This document shows, in pieces, positions 1 through 11,584 of a stretch of 64,000 bases of DNA. The DNA is from Auanema rhodensis. Its lineage: Eukaryota; Nematoda; Chromadorea; Rhabditida; Rhabditidae. The notes beneath the pieces were generated by a model, which saw only the letters and a program-made list of their open reading frames with translations, had not been told where the DNA came from and did no database searches. Each line of letters opens with the position of its first letter. The stretch's first letter is position 1. A program made the position numbers and the translations under genes. The DNA is taken from positions 4,464,001 to 4,528,000 of the forward strand of contig OZ059899.1 in NCBI GenBank assembly GCA_964057225.1, given 5' to 3'.

Positions 1-10
1 CTTTGCCTTG

Positions 11-86
11 AAAAAAGGAATCTAAAAACATCTACTTTTTGCTAAATTATTTTGAAATTTTCCGAAAAAATTTTTGTCAAAATGTT
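11..86. other. Phased A-tract segment (first copy), likely curved DNA
   Basis: Runs of four to six A or T occur at monomer positions about 11-16, 24-28, 36-40, 48-51, 56-60, 63-68, 69-73, 77-80 and 82-86. The spacing of most is roughly 9-12 bp, close to the helical repeat. Phased A-tracts are known to bend DNA and are common in satellites. The segment recurs in every monomer. The centre reads TTTTTCGAAAAA, a perfect 12-bp palindrome, in many monomers and TTTTCCGAAAAA in others. The second form predominates left of about 28 kb and the first to the right. Curvature was not computed. Confidence 0.55.
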
Positions 87-194
87 TTTGGAAGCAATGT
101 GGAGTGTACATGGAAACTCAACATACACTAATGCATCATTTTTCAAACGATCATAACTGATTTTTGTATTAAGAGTTTCTCAATGTAGTATAGT

Positions 195-205
195 GCATTC
201 GATGC
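195..205. repeat. Short dyad GCAT-TCG-ATGC (monomer 1 copy)
   Basis: Four-base arms surround TCG. It is invariant in the copies I compared and lies two bases before the 51-bp nested palindrome, so it forms the left end of a run of dyads spanning monomer positions 195-280. Confidence 0.7.
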
Positions 206-207
206 GG

Positions 208-258
208 ATTTTTAAGCTGCGTCGATCTGTGTTATCAGATTTGCGCTAGCTTAAAAAT
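208..258. repeat. 51-bp nested imperfect palindrome (monomer 1 copy)
   Basis: The left arm ATTTTTAAGCTGCG pairs with the right arm CGCTAGCTTAAAAAT, with a single unpaired A. Inside, after 3-base spacers TCG and TTG, a second stem ATCTG/CAGAT closes on the 6-base loop TGTTAT. As single strands this folds into a long hairpin with one internal loop; in duplex DNA it is a candidate cruciform. The structure recurs every 351 bp. Family variants hit it without compensation: C at 212 (types B, C, E), CCGTG or CTATG near 226-228 (types D, F, H) and GCTCTAG on the right arm (type F). That argues against strict selection for an RNA fold. Confidence 0.85.
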
Positions 259-266
259 GCACCGAG

Positions 267-280
267 ATATCAACTGATAT
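267..280. repeat. 14-bp dyad ATATCA-AC-TGATAT (monomer 1 copy)
   Basis: Six-base perfect arms surround AC. It recurs in nearly all monomers and is broken in type D monomers (6, 17, 33, 47, 61), where TGATAT is AGATAT. It contains part of an EcoRV site (GATATC at 266-271). Confidence 0.75.
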
Positions 281-1053
281 AAATTCACACATATATCCTC
301 GATTTTCACCCTGAAGAATTAATTTTTTCGTTGAATAACATTGTCCATCGTCTTTGCCTTGAAAAAAGAAATCTAAAAACATCTACTTTTTGCTAAATTA
401 TTTTGAAATTTTCCGAAAAAATTTTTGTCAAAATGTTTTTGGAAGCAATGTTGAGTGTACGTGGAAACTCAACATACACTAATGCATCATTTTTCAAACG
501 ATCATAACTGATTTTTGTATTAAGCGTTTCTCAATGTAGTATAGTGCATTCGATGCGGATTTTCAAGCTGCGTCGATCTGTGTTATCAGATTTGCGCTAG
601 CTTAAAAATGCACCGAGATATCAACTGATATAAGTTCACACTTACATTCTCGATTTTCACCCTGAAGAATGAATTTTTTCGTTGAATAACATTGTCCATC
701 GTCTTTGCCTTGAAAAAAGGAATCTAAAAACATCTACTTTTTGCTAAATTATTTTGAAATTTTTCGAAAAAATTTTTGTCAAAATGTTTTTGGAAGCAAT
801 GTTGAGTGTACATGGAAACTCAACATACACTAATGCATCATTTTTCAAACGATCATAACTGATTTTTGTATTAAGCGTTTCTCAATGTAGTATAGTGCAT
901 TCGATGCGGATTTTCAAGCTGCGTCGATCTGTGTTATCAGATTTGCGCTAGCTTAAAAATGCACCGAGATATCAACTGATATAAGTTCACACTTGTATCC
1001 TCGATTTTCACCCTGAAGAATTAATTTTTTCGTTGAATAACATTGTCCATCGT

Positions 1054-1404
1054 CTTTGCCTTGAAAAAAGAAATCTAAAAACATCTACTTTTTGCTAAAT
1101 TATTTTGAAATTTTCCGAAAAAATTTTTGTCAAAATGTTTTTGGAAGCAATGTTGAGTGTACATGGAAACTCAACATACACTAATGCATCATTTTTCAAA
1201 CGATCATAACTGATTTTTGTATTAAGAGTTTCTCAATGTAGTATAGTGCATTCGATGCGGATTTTTAAGCTGCGTCGATCTGTGTTATCAGATTTGCGCT
1301 AGCTTAAAAATGCACCGAGATATCAACTGATATAAATTCACACATATATCCTCGATTTTCACCCTGAAGAATTAATTTTTTCGTTGAATAACATTGTCCA
1401 TCGT
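1054..1404 (+). repeat. Reference monomer (monomer 4) with internal map
   Basis: This copy serves as the coordinate reference, position 1 being the C of CTTTGCC; the phase is arbitrary. Map: 11-86 A/T tracts; 76-143 the most invariant stretch of the array; 97-124 a 28-bp dyad; 131-136 ATGCAT; 159 G/A and 174 A/C family markers; 195-205 GCAT-TCG-ATGC; 208-258 nested palindrome; 245-250 GCTAGC (an NheI site, lost in type F monomers); 267-280 ATATCA-AC-TGATAT; 282-330 a tail holding most family markers (AAATTC, AAGTTC or ATGTTC at 281-286; T, G or C at 320; CGTTG or CATTG at 329-333). I see no convincing half-length sub-repeat. The length of 351 bp is close to two nucleosome repeats, a loose inference only. 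Confidence 0.95.
1150..1177. repeat. 28-bp dyad, monomer positions 97-124 (copy in monomer 4)
   Basis: ATGTTGAGT and its exact reverse complement ACTCAACAT flank a 10-base spacer, GTACATGGAA. The dyad is present in almost every monomer. It could be a dimeric protein-binding site or extrude as a small hairpin; neither is shown. A few copies are disrupted: T to G at monomer position 101 in monomers 1, 24 and 53; A to T at 120 in monomers 37, 39, 41 and 43; and three changes (116, 117, 122) in monomers 97 and 104. Confidence 0.85.
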
Positions 1405-3861
1405 CTTTGCCTTGAAAAAAGAAATCTAAAAACATCTACTTTTTGCTAAATTATTTTGAAATTTTCCGAAAAAATTTTTGTCAAAATGTTTTTGGAAGCA
1501 ATGTTGAGTGTACATGGAAACTCAACATACACTAATGCATCATTTTTCAAACGATCATAACTGATTTTTGTATTAAGCGTTTCTCAATGTAGTATAGTGC
1601 ATTCGATGCGGATTTTCAAGCTGCGTCGATCTGTGTTATCAGATTTGCGCTAGCTTAAAAATGCACCGAGATATCAACTGATATAAATTCACACATATAT
1701 CCTCGATTTTCACCCTGAAGAATTAATTTTTTCGTTGAATAACATTGTCCATCGTCTTTGCCTTGAAAAAAGAAATCTAAAAACATCTACTTTTTGCTAA
1801 ATTATTTTGAAATTTTCCGAAAAAATTTTTGTCAAAATGTTTTTGGAAGCAATGTTGAGTGTACATGGAAACTCAACATACACTAATGCATCATTTTTCA
1901 AACGATCATAACTGATTTTTGTATTAAGCGTTTCTCAATGTAGTATAGTGCATTCGATGCGGATTTTTAAGCTGCGTCGATCCGTGTTATCAGATTTGCG
2001 CTAGCTTAAAAATGCACCGAGATATCAACAGATATATGTTCACACTTATATCCTCGATTTTCACCCTGAAGAATTAATTTTTTCGTTGAAAAATATTGTC
2101 CATCGTCTTTGCCTTGAAAAAAGAAATCTAAAAACATCTACTTTTTGCTAAATTTATTTGAAATTTTTCGAAAAAATTTTTGTCAAAATGTTTTTGGAAG
2201 CAATGTTGAGTGTACATGGAAACTCAACATACACTAATGCATCATTTTTCAAACGATCATAACTGATTTTTGTATTAAGCGTTTCTCAATGTAGTATAGT
2301 GCATTCGATGCGGATTTTCAAGCTGCGTCGCTCTGTGTTATCAGATTTGCGCTAGCTTAAAAATGCACCGAGATATCAACTGATATAAGTTCACACTTGT
2401 ATCCTCGATTTTCACCCTGAAGAATTAATTTTTTCGTTGAATAACATTGTCCATCGTCTTTGCCTTGAAAAAAGGAATCTAAAAACATCTACTTTTTGCT
2501 AAATGATTTTGAAATTTTTCGAAAAAATTTTTGTCAAAATGTTTTTGGAAGCAATGTTGAGTGTACATGGAAACTCAACATACACTAATGCATCATTTTT
2601 CAAACGATCATAACTAATTTTTGTATTAAGCGTTTCTCAATGTAGTATAGTGCATTCGATGCGGATTTTTAAGCTGCGTCGATCCGTGTTATCAGATTTG
2701 CTCTAGCTTAAAAATGCACCGAGATATCAACTGATATAAGTTCACACTTACATTCTCGATTTTCACCCTGAAGAATCAATTTTTTCGTTGAATAACATTG
2801 TCCATCGTCTTTGCCTTGAAAAAAGGAATCTAAAAACATCTACTTTTTGCTAAATTATTTTGAAATTTTCCGAAAAAATTTTTGTCAAAATGTTTTTGGA
2901 AGTAATGTTGAGTGTACATGGAAACTCAACATACACTAATGCATCATTTTTCAAACGATCATAACTGATTTTTGTATTAAGAGTTTCTCAATGTAGTATA
3001 GTGCATTCGATGCGGATTTTTAAGCTGCGTCGATCTGTGTTATCAGATTTGCGCTAGCTTAAAAATGCACCGAGATATCAACTGATATAAGTTCACACTT
3101 ATATTCTCGATTTTCACCCTGAAGAATTAATTTTTTCGTTGAATAACATTGTCCATCGTCTTTGCCTTGAAAAAAGAAATCTAAAAACATCTACTTTTTG
3201 CTAAATTATTTTGAAATTTTCCGAAAAAATTTTTGTCAAAATGTTTTTGGAAGCAATGTTGAGTGTACATGGAAACTCAACATACACTAATGCATCATTT
3301 TTCAAACGATCATAACTGATTTTTGTATTAAGCGTTTCTCAATGTAGTATAGTGCATTCGATGCGGATTTTTAAGCTGCGTCGATCTATGTTATCAGATT
3401 TGCGCTAGCTTAAAAATGCACCGAGATATCAACTGATATAAGTTTACACATATATCCTCGATTTTCACCCTGAAGAATGAATTTTTTCGTTGAATAACAT
3501 TGTCCATCGTCTTTGCCTTGAAAAAAGGAATCTAAAAACATCTACTTTTTGCTAAATTATTTTGAAATTTTTCGAAAAAACTTTTGTCAAAATGTTTTTG
3601 GAAGCAATGTTGAGTGTACATGGAAACTCAACATACACTAATGCATCATTTTTCAAACTATCATAACTAATTTTTGTATTAAGCGTTTCTCAATGTAGTA
3701 TAGTGCATTCGATGCGGATTTTTAAGCTGCGTCGATCTGTGTTATCAGATTTGCGCTAGCTTAAAAATGCACCGAGATATCAACTGATATAAGTTCACAC
3801 TTATATTCTCGATTTTCACCCTGAAGAATTAATTTTTTCGTTGAATAACATTGTCCATCGT

Positions 3862-4914
3862 CTTTGCCTTGAAAAAAGAAATCTAAAAACATCTACTTTT
3901 TGCTAAATTATTTTGAAATTTTCCGAAAAAATTTTTGTCAAAATGTTTTTGGAAGCAATGTTGAGTGTACATGGAAACTCAACATACACTAATGCATCAT
4001 TTTTCAAACGATCATAACTGATTTTTGTATTAAGAGTTTCTCAATGTAGTATAGTGCATTCGATGCGGATTTTTAAGCTGCGTCGATCTGTGTTATCAGA
4101 TTTGCGCTAGCTTAAAAATGCACCGAGATATCAACTGATATAAATTCACACATATATCCTCGATTTTCACCCTGAAGAATTAATTTTTTCGTTGAATAAC
4201 ATTGTCCATCGTCTTTGCCTTGAAAAAAGAAATCTAAAAACATCTACTTTTTGCTAAATTATTTTGAAATTTTCCGAAAAAATTTTTGTCAAAATGTTTT
4301 TGGAAGCAATGTTGAGTGTACATGGAAACTCAACATACACTAATGCATCATTTTTCAAACGATCATAACTGATTTTTGTATTAAGCGTTTCTCAATGTAG
4401 TATAGTGCATTCGATGCGGATTTTTAAGCTGCGTCGATCTATGTTATCAGATTTGCGCTAGCTTAAAAATGCACCGAGATATCAACTGATATAAGTTTAC
4501 ACATATATCCTCGATTTTCACCCTGAAGAATGAATTTTTTCGTTGAATAACATTGTCCATCGTCTTTGCCTTGAAAAAAGGAATCTAAAAACATCTACTT
4601 TTTGCTAAATTATTTTGAAATTTTTCGAAAAAACTTTTGTCAAAATGTTTTTGGAAGCAATGTTGAGTGTACATGGAAACTCAACATACACTAATGCATC
4701 ATTTTTCAAACTATCATAACTAATTTTTGTATTAAGCGTTTCTCAATGTAGTATAGTGCATTCGATGCGGATTTTTAAGCTGCGTCGATCTGTGTTATCA
4801 GATTTGCGCTAGCTTAAAAATGCACCGAGATATCAACTGATATAAGTTCACACTTATATTCTCGATTTTCACCCTGAAGAATTAATTTTTTCGTTGAATA
4901 ACATTGTCCATCGT
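3862..4914. repeat. Three-monomer insert A-H-I (monomers 12-14)
   Basis: Monomers 13-14 match monomers 10-11, including the private ACTTTTG (3580 and 4633) and AACTATC variants of type I. This indicates a tandem duplication of about 1053 bp. The insert separates the first two copies of the eight-monomer block, making their spacing 11 monomers rather than 8. Confidence 0.85.
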
Positions 4915-7722
4915 CTTTGCCTTGAAAAAAGAAATCTAAAAACATCTACTTTTTGCTAAATTATTTTGAAATTTTCCGAAAAAATTTTTGTCAAAATGTT
5001 TTTGGAAGCAATGTTGAGTGTACATGGAAACTCAACATACACTAATGCATCATTTTTCAAACGATCATAACTGATTTTTGTATTAAGAGTTTCTCAATGT
5101 AGTATAGTGCATTCGATGCGGATTTTTAAGCTGCGTCGATCTGTGTTATCAGATTTGCGCTAGCTTAAAAATGCACCGAGATATCAACTGATATAAATTC
5201 ACACATATATCCTCGATTTTCACCCTGAAGAATTAATTTTTTCGTTGAATAACATTGTCCATCGTCTTTGCCTTGAAAAAAGAAATCTAAAAACATCTAC
5301 TTTTTGCTAAATTATTTTGAAATTTTCCGAAAAAATTTTTGTCAAAATGTTTTTGGAAGCAATGTTGAGTGTACATGGAAACTCAACATACACTAATGCA
5401 TCATTTTTCAAACGATCATAACTGATTTTTGTATTAAGCGTTTCTCAATGTAGTATAGTGCATTCGATGCGGATTTTCAAGCTGCGTCGATCTGTGTTAT
5501 CAGATTTGCGCTAGCTTAAAAATGCACCGAGATATCAACTGATATAAATTCACACATATATCCTCGATTTTCACCCTGAAGAATTAATTTTTTCGTTGAA
5601 TAACATTGTCCATCGTCTTTGCCTTGAAAAAAGAAATCTAAAAACATCTACTTTTTGCTAAATTATTTTGAAATTTTCCGAAAAAATTTTTGTCAAAATG
5701 TTTTTGGAAGCAATGTTGAGTGTACATGGAAACTCAACATACACTAATGCATCATTTTTCAAACGATCATAACTGATTTTTGTATTAAGCGTTTCTCAAT
5801 GTAGTATAGTGCATTCGATGCGGATTTTTAAGCTGCGTCGATCCGTGTTATCAGATTTGCGCTAGCTTAAAAATGCACCGAGATATCAACAGATATATGT
5901 TCACACTTATATCCTCGATTTTCACCCTGAAGAATTAATTTTTTCGTTGAAAAATATTGTCCATCGTCTTTGCCTTGAAAAAAGAAATCTAAAAACATCT
6001 ACTTTTTGCTAAATTTATTTGAAATTTTTCGAAAAAATTTTTGTCAAAATGTTTTTGGAAGCAATGTTGAGTGTACATGGAAACTCAACATACACTAATG
6101 CATCATTTTTCAAACGATCATAACTGATTTTTGTATTAAGCGTTTCTCAATGTAGTATAGTGCATTCGATGCGGATTTTCAAGCTGCGTCGCTCTGTGTT
6201 ATCAGATTTGCGCTAGCTTAAAAATGCACCGAGATATCAACTGATATAAGTTCACACTTGTATCCTCGATTTTCACCCTGAAGAATTAATTTTTTCGTTG
6301 AATAACATTGTCCATCGTCTTTGCCTTGAAAAAAGGAATCTAAAAACATCTACTTTTTGCTAAATGATTTTGAAATTTTTCGAAAAAATTTTTGTCAAAA
6401 TGTTTTTGGAAGCAATGTTGAGTGTACATGGAAACTCAACATACACTAATGCATCATTTTTCAAACGATCATAACTAATTTTTGTATTAAGCGTTTCTCA
6501 ATGTAGTATAGTGCATTCGATGCGGATTTTTAAGCTGCGTCGATCCGTGTTATCAGATTTGCTCTAGCTTAAAAATGCACCGAGATATCAACTGATATAA
6601 GTTCACACTTACATTCTCGATTTTCACCCTGAAGAATCAATTTTTTCGTTGAATAACATTGTCCATCGTCTTTGCCTTGAAAAAAGGAATCTAAAAACAT
6701 CTACTTTTTGCTAAATTATTTTGAAATTTTCCGAAAAAATTTTTGTCAAAATGTTTTTGGAAGTAATGTTGAGTGTACATGGAAACTCAACATACACTAA
6801 TGCATCATTTTTCAAACGATCATAACTGATTTTTGTATTAAGAGTTTCTCAATGTAGTATAGTGCATTCGATGCGGATTTTTAAGCTGCGTCGATCTGTG
6901 TTATCAGATTTGCGCTAGCTTAAAAATGCACCGAGATATCAACTGATATAAGTTCACACTTATATTCTCGATTTTCACCCTGAAGAATTAATTTTTTCGT
7001 TGAATAACATTGTCCATCGTCTTTGCCTTGAAAAAAGAAATCTAAAAACATCTACTTTTTGCTAAATTATTTTGAAATTTTCCGAAAAAATTTTTGTCAA
7101 AATGTTTTTGGAAGCAATGTTGAGTGTACATGGAAACTCAACATACACTAATGCATCATTTTTCAAACGATCATAACTGATTTTTGTATTAAGCGTTTCT
7201 CAATGTAGTATAGTGCATTCGATGCGGATTTTTAAGCTGCGTCGATCTATGTTATCAGATTTGCGCTAGCTTAAAAATGCACCGAGATATCAACTGATAT
7301 AAGTTTACACATATATCCTCGATTTTCACCCTGAAGAATGAATTTTTTCGTTGAATAACATTGTCCATCGTCTTTGCCTTGAAAAAAGGAATCTAAAAAC
7401 ATCTACTTTTTGCTAAATTATTTTGAAATTTTTCGAAAAAATTTTTGTCAAAATGTTTTTGGAAGCAATGTTGAGTGTACATGGAAACTCAACATACACT
7501 AATGCATCATTTTTCAAACTATCATAACTAATTTTTGTATTAAGCGTTTCTCAATGTAGTATAGTGCATTCGATGCGGATTTTTAAGCTGCGTCGATCTG
7601 TGTTATCAGATTTGCGCTAGCTTAAAAATGCACCGAGATATCAACTGATATAAGTTCACACTTATATTCTCGATTTTCACCCTGAAGAATTAATTTTTTC
7701 GTTGAATAACATTGTCCATCGT
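4915..7722. repeat. Eight-monomer higher-order block, copy 2 (monomers 15-22)
   Basis: The order A-B'-D-E-F-G-H-I is as in copy 1. At the diagnostic sites I compared, the only difference is a T at 7442 where copy 1 has C (3581). Two 2808-bp segments this close point to very recent duplication, or to gene conversion between them. Confidence 0.93.
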
Positions 7723-8775
7723 CTTTGCCTTGAAAAAAGGAATCTAAAAACATCTACTTTTTGCTAAATGATTTTGAAATTTTTCGAAAAAATTTTTGTC
7801 AAAATGTTTTTGGAAGCAATGTTGAGTGTACATGGAAACTCAACATACACTAATGCATCATTTTTCAAACGATCATAACTAATTTTTGTATTAAGCGTTT
7901 CTCAATGTAGTATAGTGCATTCGATGCGGATTTTTAAGCTGCGTCGATCCGTGTTATCAGATTTGCTCTAGCTTAAAAATGCACCGAGATATCAACTGAT
8001 ATAAGTTCACACTTACATTCTCGATTTTCACCCTGAAGAATCAATTTTTTCGTGTAATAACATTGTCCATCGTCTTTGCCTTGAAAAAAGGAATCTAAAA
8101 ACATCTACTTTTTGCTAAATTATTTTGAAATTTTCCGAAAAAATTTTTGTCAAAATGTTTTTGGAAGCAATGTGGAGTGTACATGGAAACTCAACATACA
8201 CTAATGCATCATTTTTCAAACGATCATAACTGATTTTTGTATTAAGAGTTTCTCAATGTAGTATAGTGCATTCGATGCGGATTTTTAAGCTGCGTCGATC
8301 TGTGTTATCAGATTTGCGCTAGCTTAAAAATGCACCGAGATATCAACTGATATAAATTCACACATATATCCTCGATTTTCACCCTGAAGAATTAATTTTT
8401 TCGTTGAATAACATTGTCCATCGTCTTTGCCTTGAAAAAAGAAATCTAAAAACATCTACTTTTTGCTAAATTATTTTGAAATTTTCCGAAAAAATTTTTG
8501 TCAAAATGTTTTTGGAAGCAATGTTGAGTGTACATGGAAACTCAACATACACTAATGCATCATTTTTCAAACGATCATAACTGATTTTTGTATTAAGCGT
8601 TTCTCAATGTAGTATAGTGCATTCGATGCGGATTTTCAAGCTGCGTCGATCTGTGTTATCAGATTTGCGCTAGCTTAAAAATGCACCGAGATATCAACTG
8701 ATATAAGTTCACACTTACATTCTCGATTTTCACCCTGAAGAATGAATTTTTTCGTTGAATAACATTGTCCATCGT

Positions 8776-9126
8776 CTTTGCCTTGAAAAAAGGAATCTAA
8801 AAACATCTACTTTTTGCTAAATTATTTTGAAATTTTTCGAAAAAATTTTTGTCAAAATGTTTTTGGAAGCAATGTTGAGTGTACATGGAAACTCAACATA
8901 CACTAATGCATCATTTTTCAAACGATCATAACTGATTTTTGTATTAAGAGTTTCTCAATGTAGTATAGTGCATTCGATGCGGATTTTTAAGCTGCGTCGA
9001 TCTGTGTTATCAGATTTGCGCTAGCTTAAAAATGCACCGAGATATCAACTGATATAAATTCACACATATATCCTCGATTTTCACCCTGAAGAATTAATTT
9101 TTTCGTTGAATAACATTGTCCATCGT
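8776..9126. repeat. Hybrid monomer 26 (type C left, type A right)
   Basis: The left part has GGAATC and TTTTTCG as in type C (monomer 3). The right part has AAGAG, TTTTTAAG and the AAATTCACACATATAT tail of type A (monomer 4). C followed by A is the order at monomers 3-4, 28-29 and 44-45, so an in-register exchange removing one 351-bp unit explains it. Confidence 0.75.
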
Positions 9127-11232
9127 CTTTGCCTTGAAAAAAGAAATCTAAAAACATCTACTTTTTGCTAAATTATTTTGAAATTTTCCGAAAAAATTTT
9201 TGTCAAAATGTTTTTGGAAGCAATGTTGAGTGTACATGGAAACTCAACATACACTAATGCATCATTTTTCAAACGATCATAACTAATTTTTGTATTAAGC
9301 GTTTCTCAATGTAGTATAGTGCATTCGATGCGGATTTTTAAGCTGCGTCGATCTATGTTATCAGATTTGCGCTAGCTTAAAAATGCACCGAGATATCAAC
9401 TGATATAAGTTTACACATATATCCTCGATTTTCACCCTGAAGAATGAATTTTTTCGTTGAATAACATTGTCCATCGTCTTTGCCTTGAAAAAAGAAATCT
9501 AAAAACATCTACTTTTTGCTAAATTATTTTGAAATTTTTCGAAAAAATTTTTGTCAAAATGTTTTTGGAAGCAATGTTGAGTGTACATGGAAACTCAACA
9601 TACACTAATGCATCATTTTTCAAACGATCATAACTGATTTTTGTATTAAGCGTTTCTCAATGTAGTATAGTGCATTCGATGCGGATTTTCAAGCTGCGTC
9701 GATCTGTGTTATCAGATTTGCGCTAGCTTAAAAATGCACCGAGATATCAACTGATATAAGTTCACACTTGTATCCTCGATTTTCACCCTGAAGAATTAAT
9801 TTTTTCGTTGAATAACATTGTCCATCGTCTTTGCCTTGAAAAAAGAAATCTAAAAACATCTACTTTTTGCTAAATTATTTTGAAATTTTCCGAAAAAATT
9901 TTTGTCAAAATGTTTTTGGAAGCAATGTTGAGTGTACATGGAAACTCAACATACACTAATGCATCATTTTTCAAACGATCATAACTGATTTTTGTATTAA
10001 GAGTTTCTCAATGTAGTATAGTGCATTCGATGCGGATTTTTAAGCTGCGTCGATCTGTGTTATCAGATTTGCGCTAGCTTAAAAATGCACCGAGATATCA
10101 ACTGATATAAATTCACACATATATCCTCGATTTTCACCCTGAAGAATTAATTTTTTCGTTGAATAACATTGTCCATCGTCTTTGCCTTGAAAAAAGAAAT
10201 CTAAAAACATCTACTTTTTGCTAAATTATTTTGAAATTTTCCGAAAAAATTTTTGTCAAAATGTTTTTGGAAGCAATGTTGAGTGTACATGGAAACTCAA
10301 CATACACTAATGCATCATTTTTCAAACGATCATAACTGATTTTTGTATTAAGCGTTTCTCAATGTAGTATAGTGCATTCGATGCGGATTTTCAAGCTGCG
10401 TCGATCTGTGTTATCAGATTTGCGCTAGCTTAAAAATGCACCGAGATATCAACTGATATAAGTTCACACTTACATTCTCGATTTTCACCCTGAAGAATGA
10501 ATTTTTTCGTTGAATAACATTGTCCATCGTCTTTGCCTTGAAAAAAGGAATCTAAAAACATCTACTTTTTGCTAAATTATTTTGAAATTTTTCGAAAAAA
10601 TTTTTGTCAAAATGTTTTTGGAAGCAATGTTGAGTGTACATGGAAACTCAACATACACTAATGCATCATTTTTCAAACGATCATAACTAATTTTTGTATT
10701 AAGCGTTTCTTAATGTAGTATAGTGCATTCGATGCGGATTTTTAAGCTGCGTCGATCTGTGTTATCAGATTTGCGCTAGCTTAAAAATGCACCGAGATAT
10801 CAACTGATATAAGTTCACACTTATATTCTCGATTTTCACCCTGAAGAATTAATTTTTTCGTTGAATAACATTGTCCATCGTCTTTGCCTTGAAAAAAGAA
10901 ATCTAAAAACATCTACTTTTTGCTAAATTATTTTGAAATTTTCCGAAAAAATTTTTGTCAAAATGTTTTTGGAAGCAATGTTGAGTGTACATGGAAACTC
11001 AACATACACTAATGCATCATTTTTCAAACGATCATAACTGATTTTTGTATTAAGAGTTTCTCAATGTAGTATAGTGCATTCGATGCGGATTTTTAAGCTG
11101 CGTCGATCTGTGTTATCAGATTTGCGCTAGCTTAAAAATGCACCGAGATATCAACTGATATAAGTTCACACTTATATTCTCGATTTTCACCCTGAAGAAT
11201 TAATTTTTTCGTTGAATAACATTGTCCATCGT

Positions 11233-11584
11233 CTTTGACTTGAAAAAAAGAAATCTAAAAACATCTACTTTTTGCTAAATTATTTTGAAATTTTCCGAAA
11301 AAATTTTTGTCAAAATGTTTTTGGAAGCAATGTTGAGTGTACATGGAAACTCAACATACACTAATGCATCATTTTTCAAACGATCATAACTAATTTTTGT
11401 ATTAAGCGTTTCTCAATGTAGTATAGTGCATTCGATGCGGATTTTTAAGCTGCGTCGATCCGTGTTATCAGATTTGCGCTAGCTTAAAAATGCACCGAGA
11501 TATCAACAGATATATGTTCACACTTATATCCTCGATTTTCACCCTGAAGAATTAATTTTTTCGTTGAAAAATATTGTCCATCGT
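11233..11584. repeat. 352-bp monomer 33 with 1-bp insertion
   Basis: Seven A at 11243-11249 replace the usual six, and the preceding GCCTTG is GACTTG. This is one of only two length changes I found in 64 kb. The monomer is otherwise type D (CAACAGATATATG, GAAAAATATT). Confidence 0.92.

Larger units (their letters stand above)
1..1053. repeat. Monomers 1-3 (types A, B, C)
   Basis: Monomer 1 is type A: AAGAG at 171-175 and AAATTCACACATATAT in the tail, with a rare T to G at position 101. Monomer 2 is type B: TTTTCAAG and CTTACATTC. Monomer 3 is type C: TTTTTCG, TTTTCAAG and CTTGTATCC. The same order starting with the rare G allele is found again at monomers 24-25 (8074-8775), and the B half at monomer 54, so this stretch belongs to a larger duplicated context. 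Confidence 0.85.
1054..3861. repeat. Eight-monomer higher-order block, copy 1 (monomers 4-11)
   Basis: The monomer order is A-B'-D-E-F-G-H-I. Type D has CCGTG, CAACAGATATATG and GAAAAATATT at its end. E has AAATTTATTTG and CGCTCTG. F has AAATGATTTT and GCTCTAG. G has AAGAG with CTTATATTC. H has CTATG and AGTTTACAC. I has AACTATC and CTAATT. The same order recurs at 4915 (exactly 3861 bp, 11 monomers, downstream) and at 15446. Copy 1 and copy 2 share GTAATG in type G (monomers 9 and 20), which copy 3 lacks, so they are the most recent pair. Confidence 0.93.

Noticed and set aside
208-258. Structured non-coding RNA gene
   Set aside because: The stem is striking, but variants in families B, C, D, E, F and H break pairs without compensating changes, so there is no covariation support.
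281-300. TATA-like promoter (GATATAAG or ATATATG) in each monomer
   Set aside because: AT-rich sequence gives such matches by chance, and no start-site signal or transcribed unit can be seen. Satellite transcription is possible but not shown.
1-351. Internal half-monomer duplication (about 175 bp)
   Set aside because: I compared the halves by eye and found only short AT-rich similarities, such as GATTTTTGTATTAAG and GATTTTTAAGC, not a consistent alignment.
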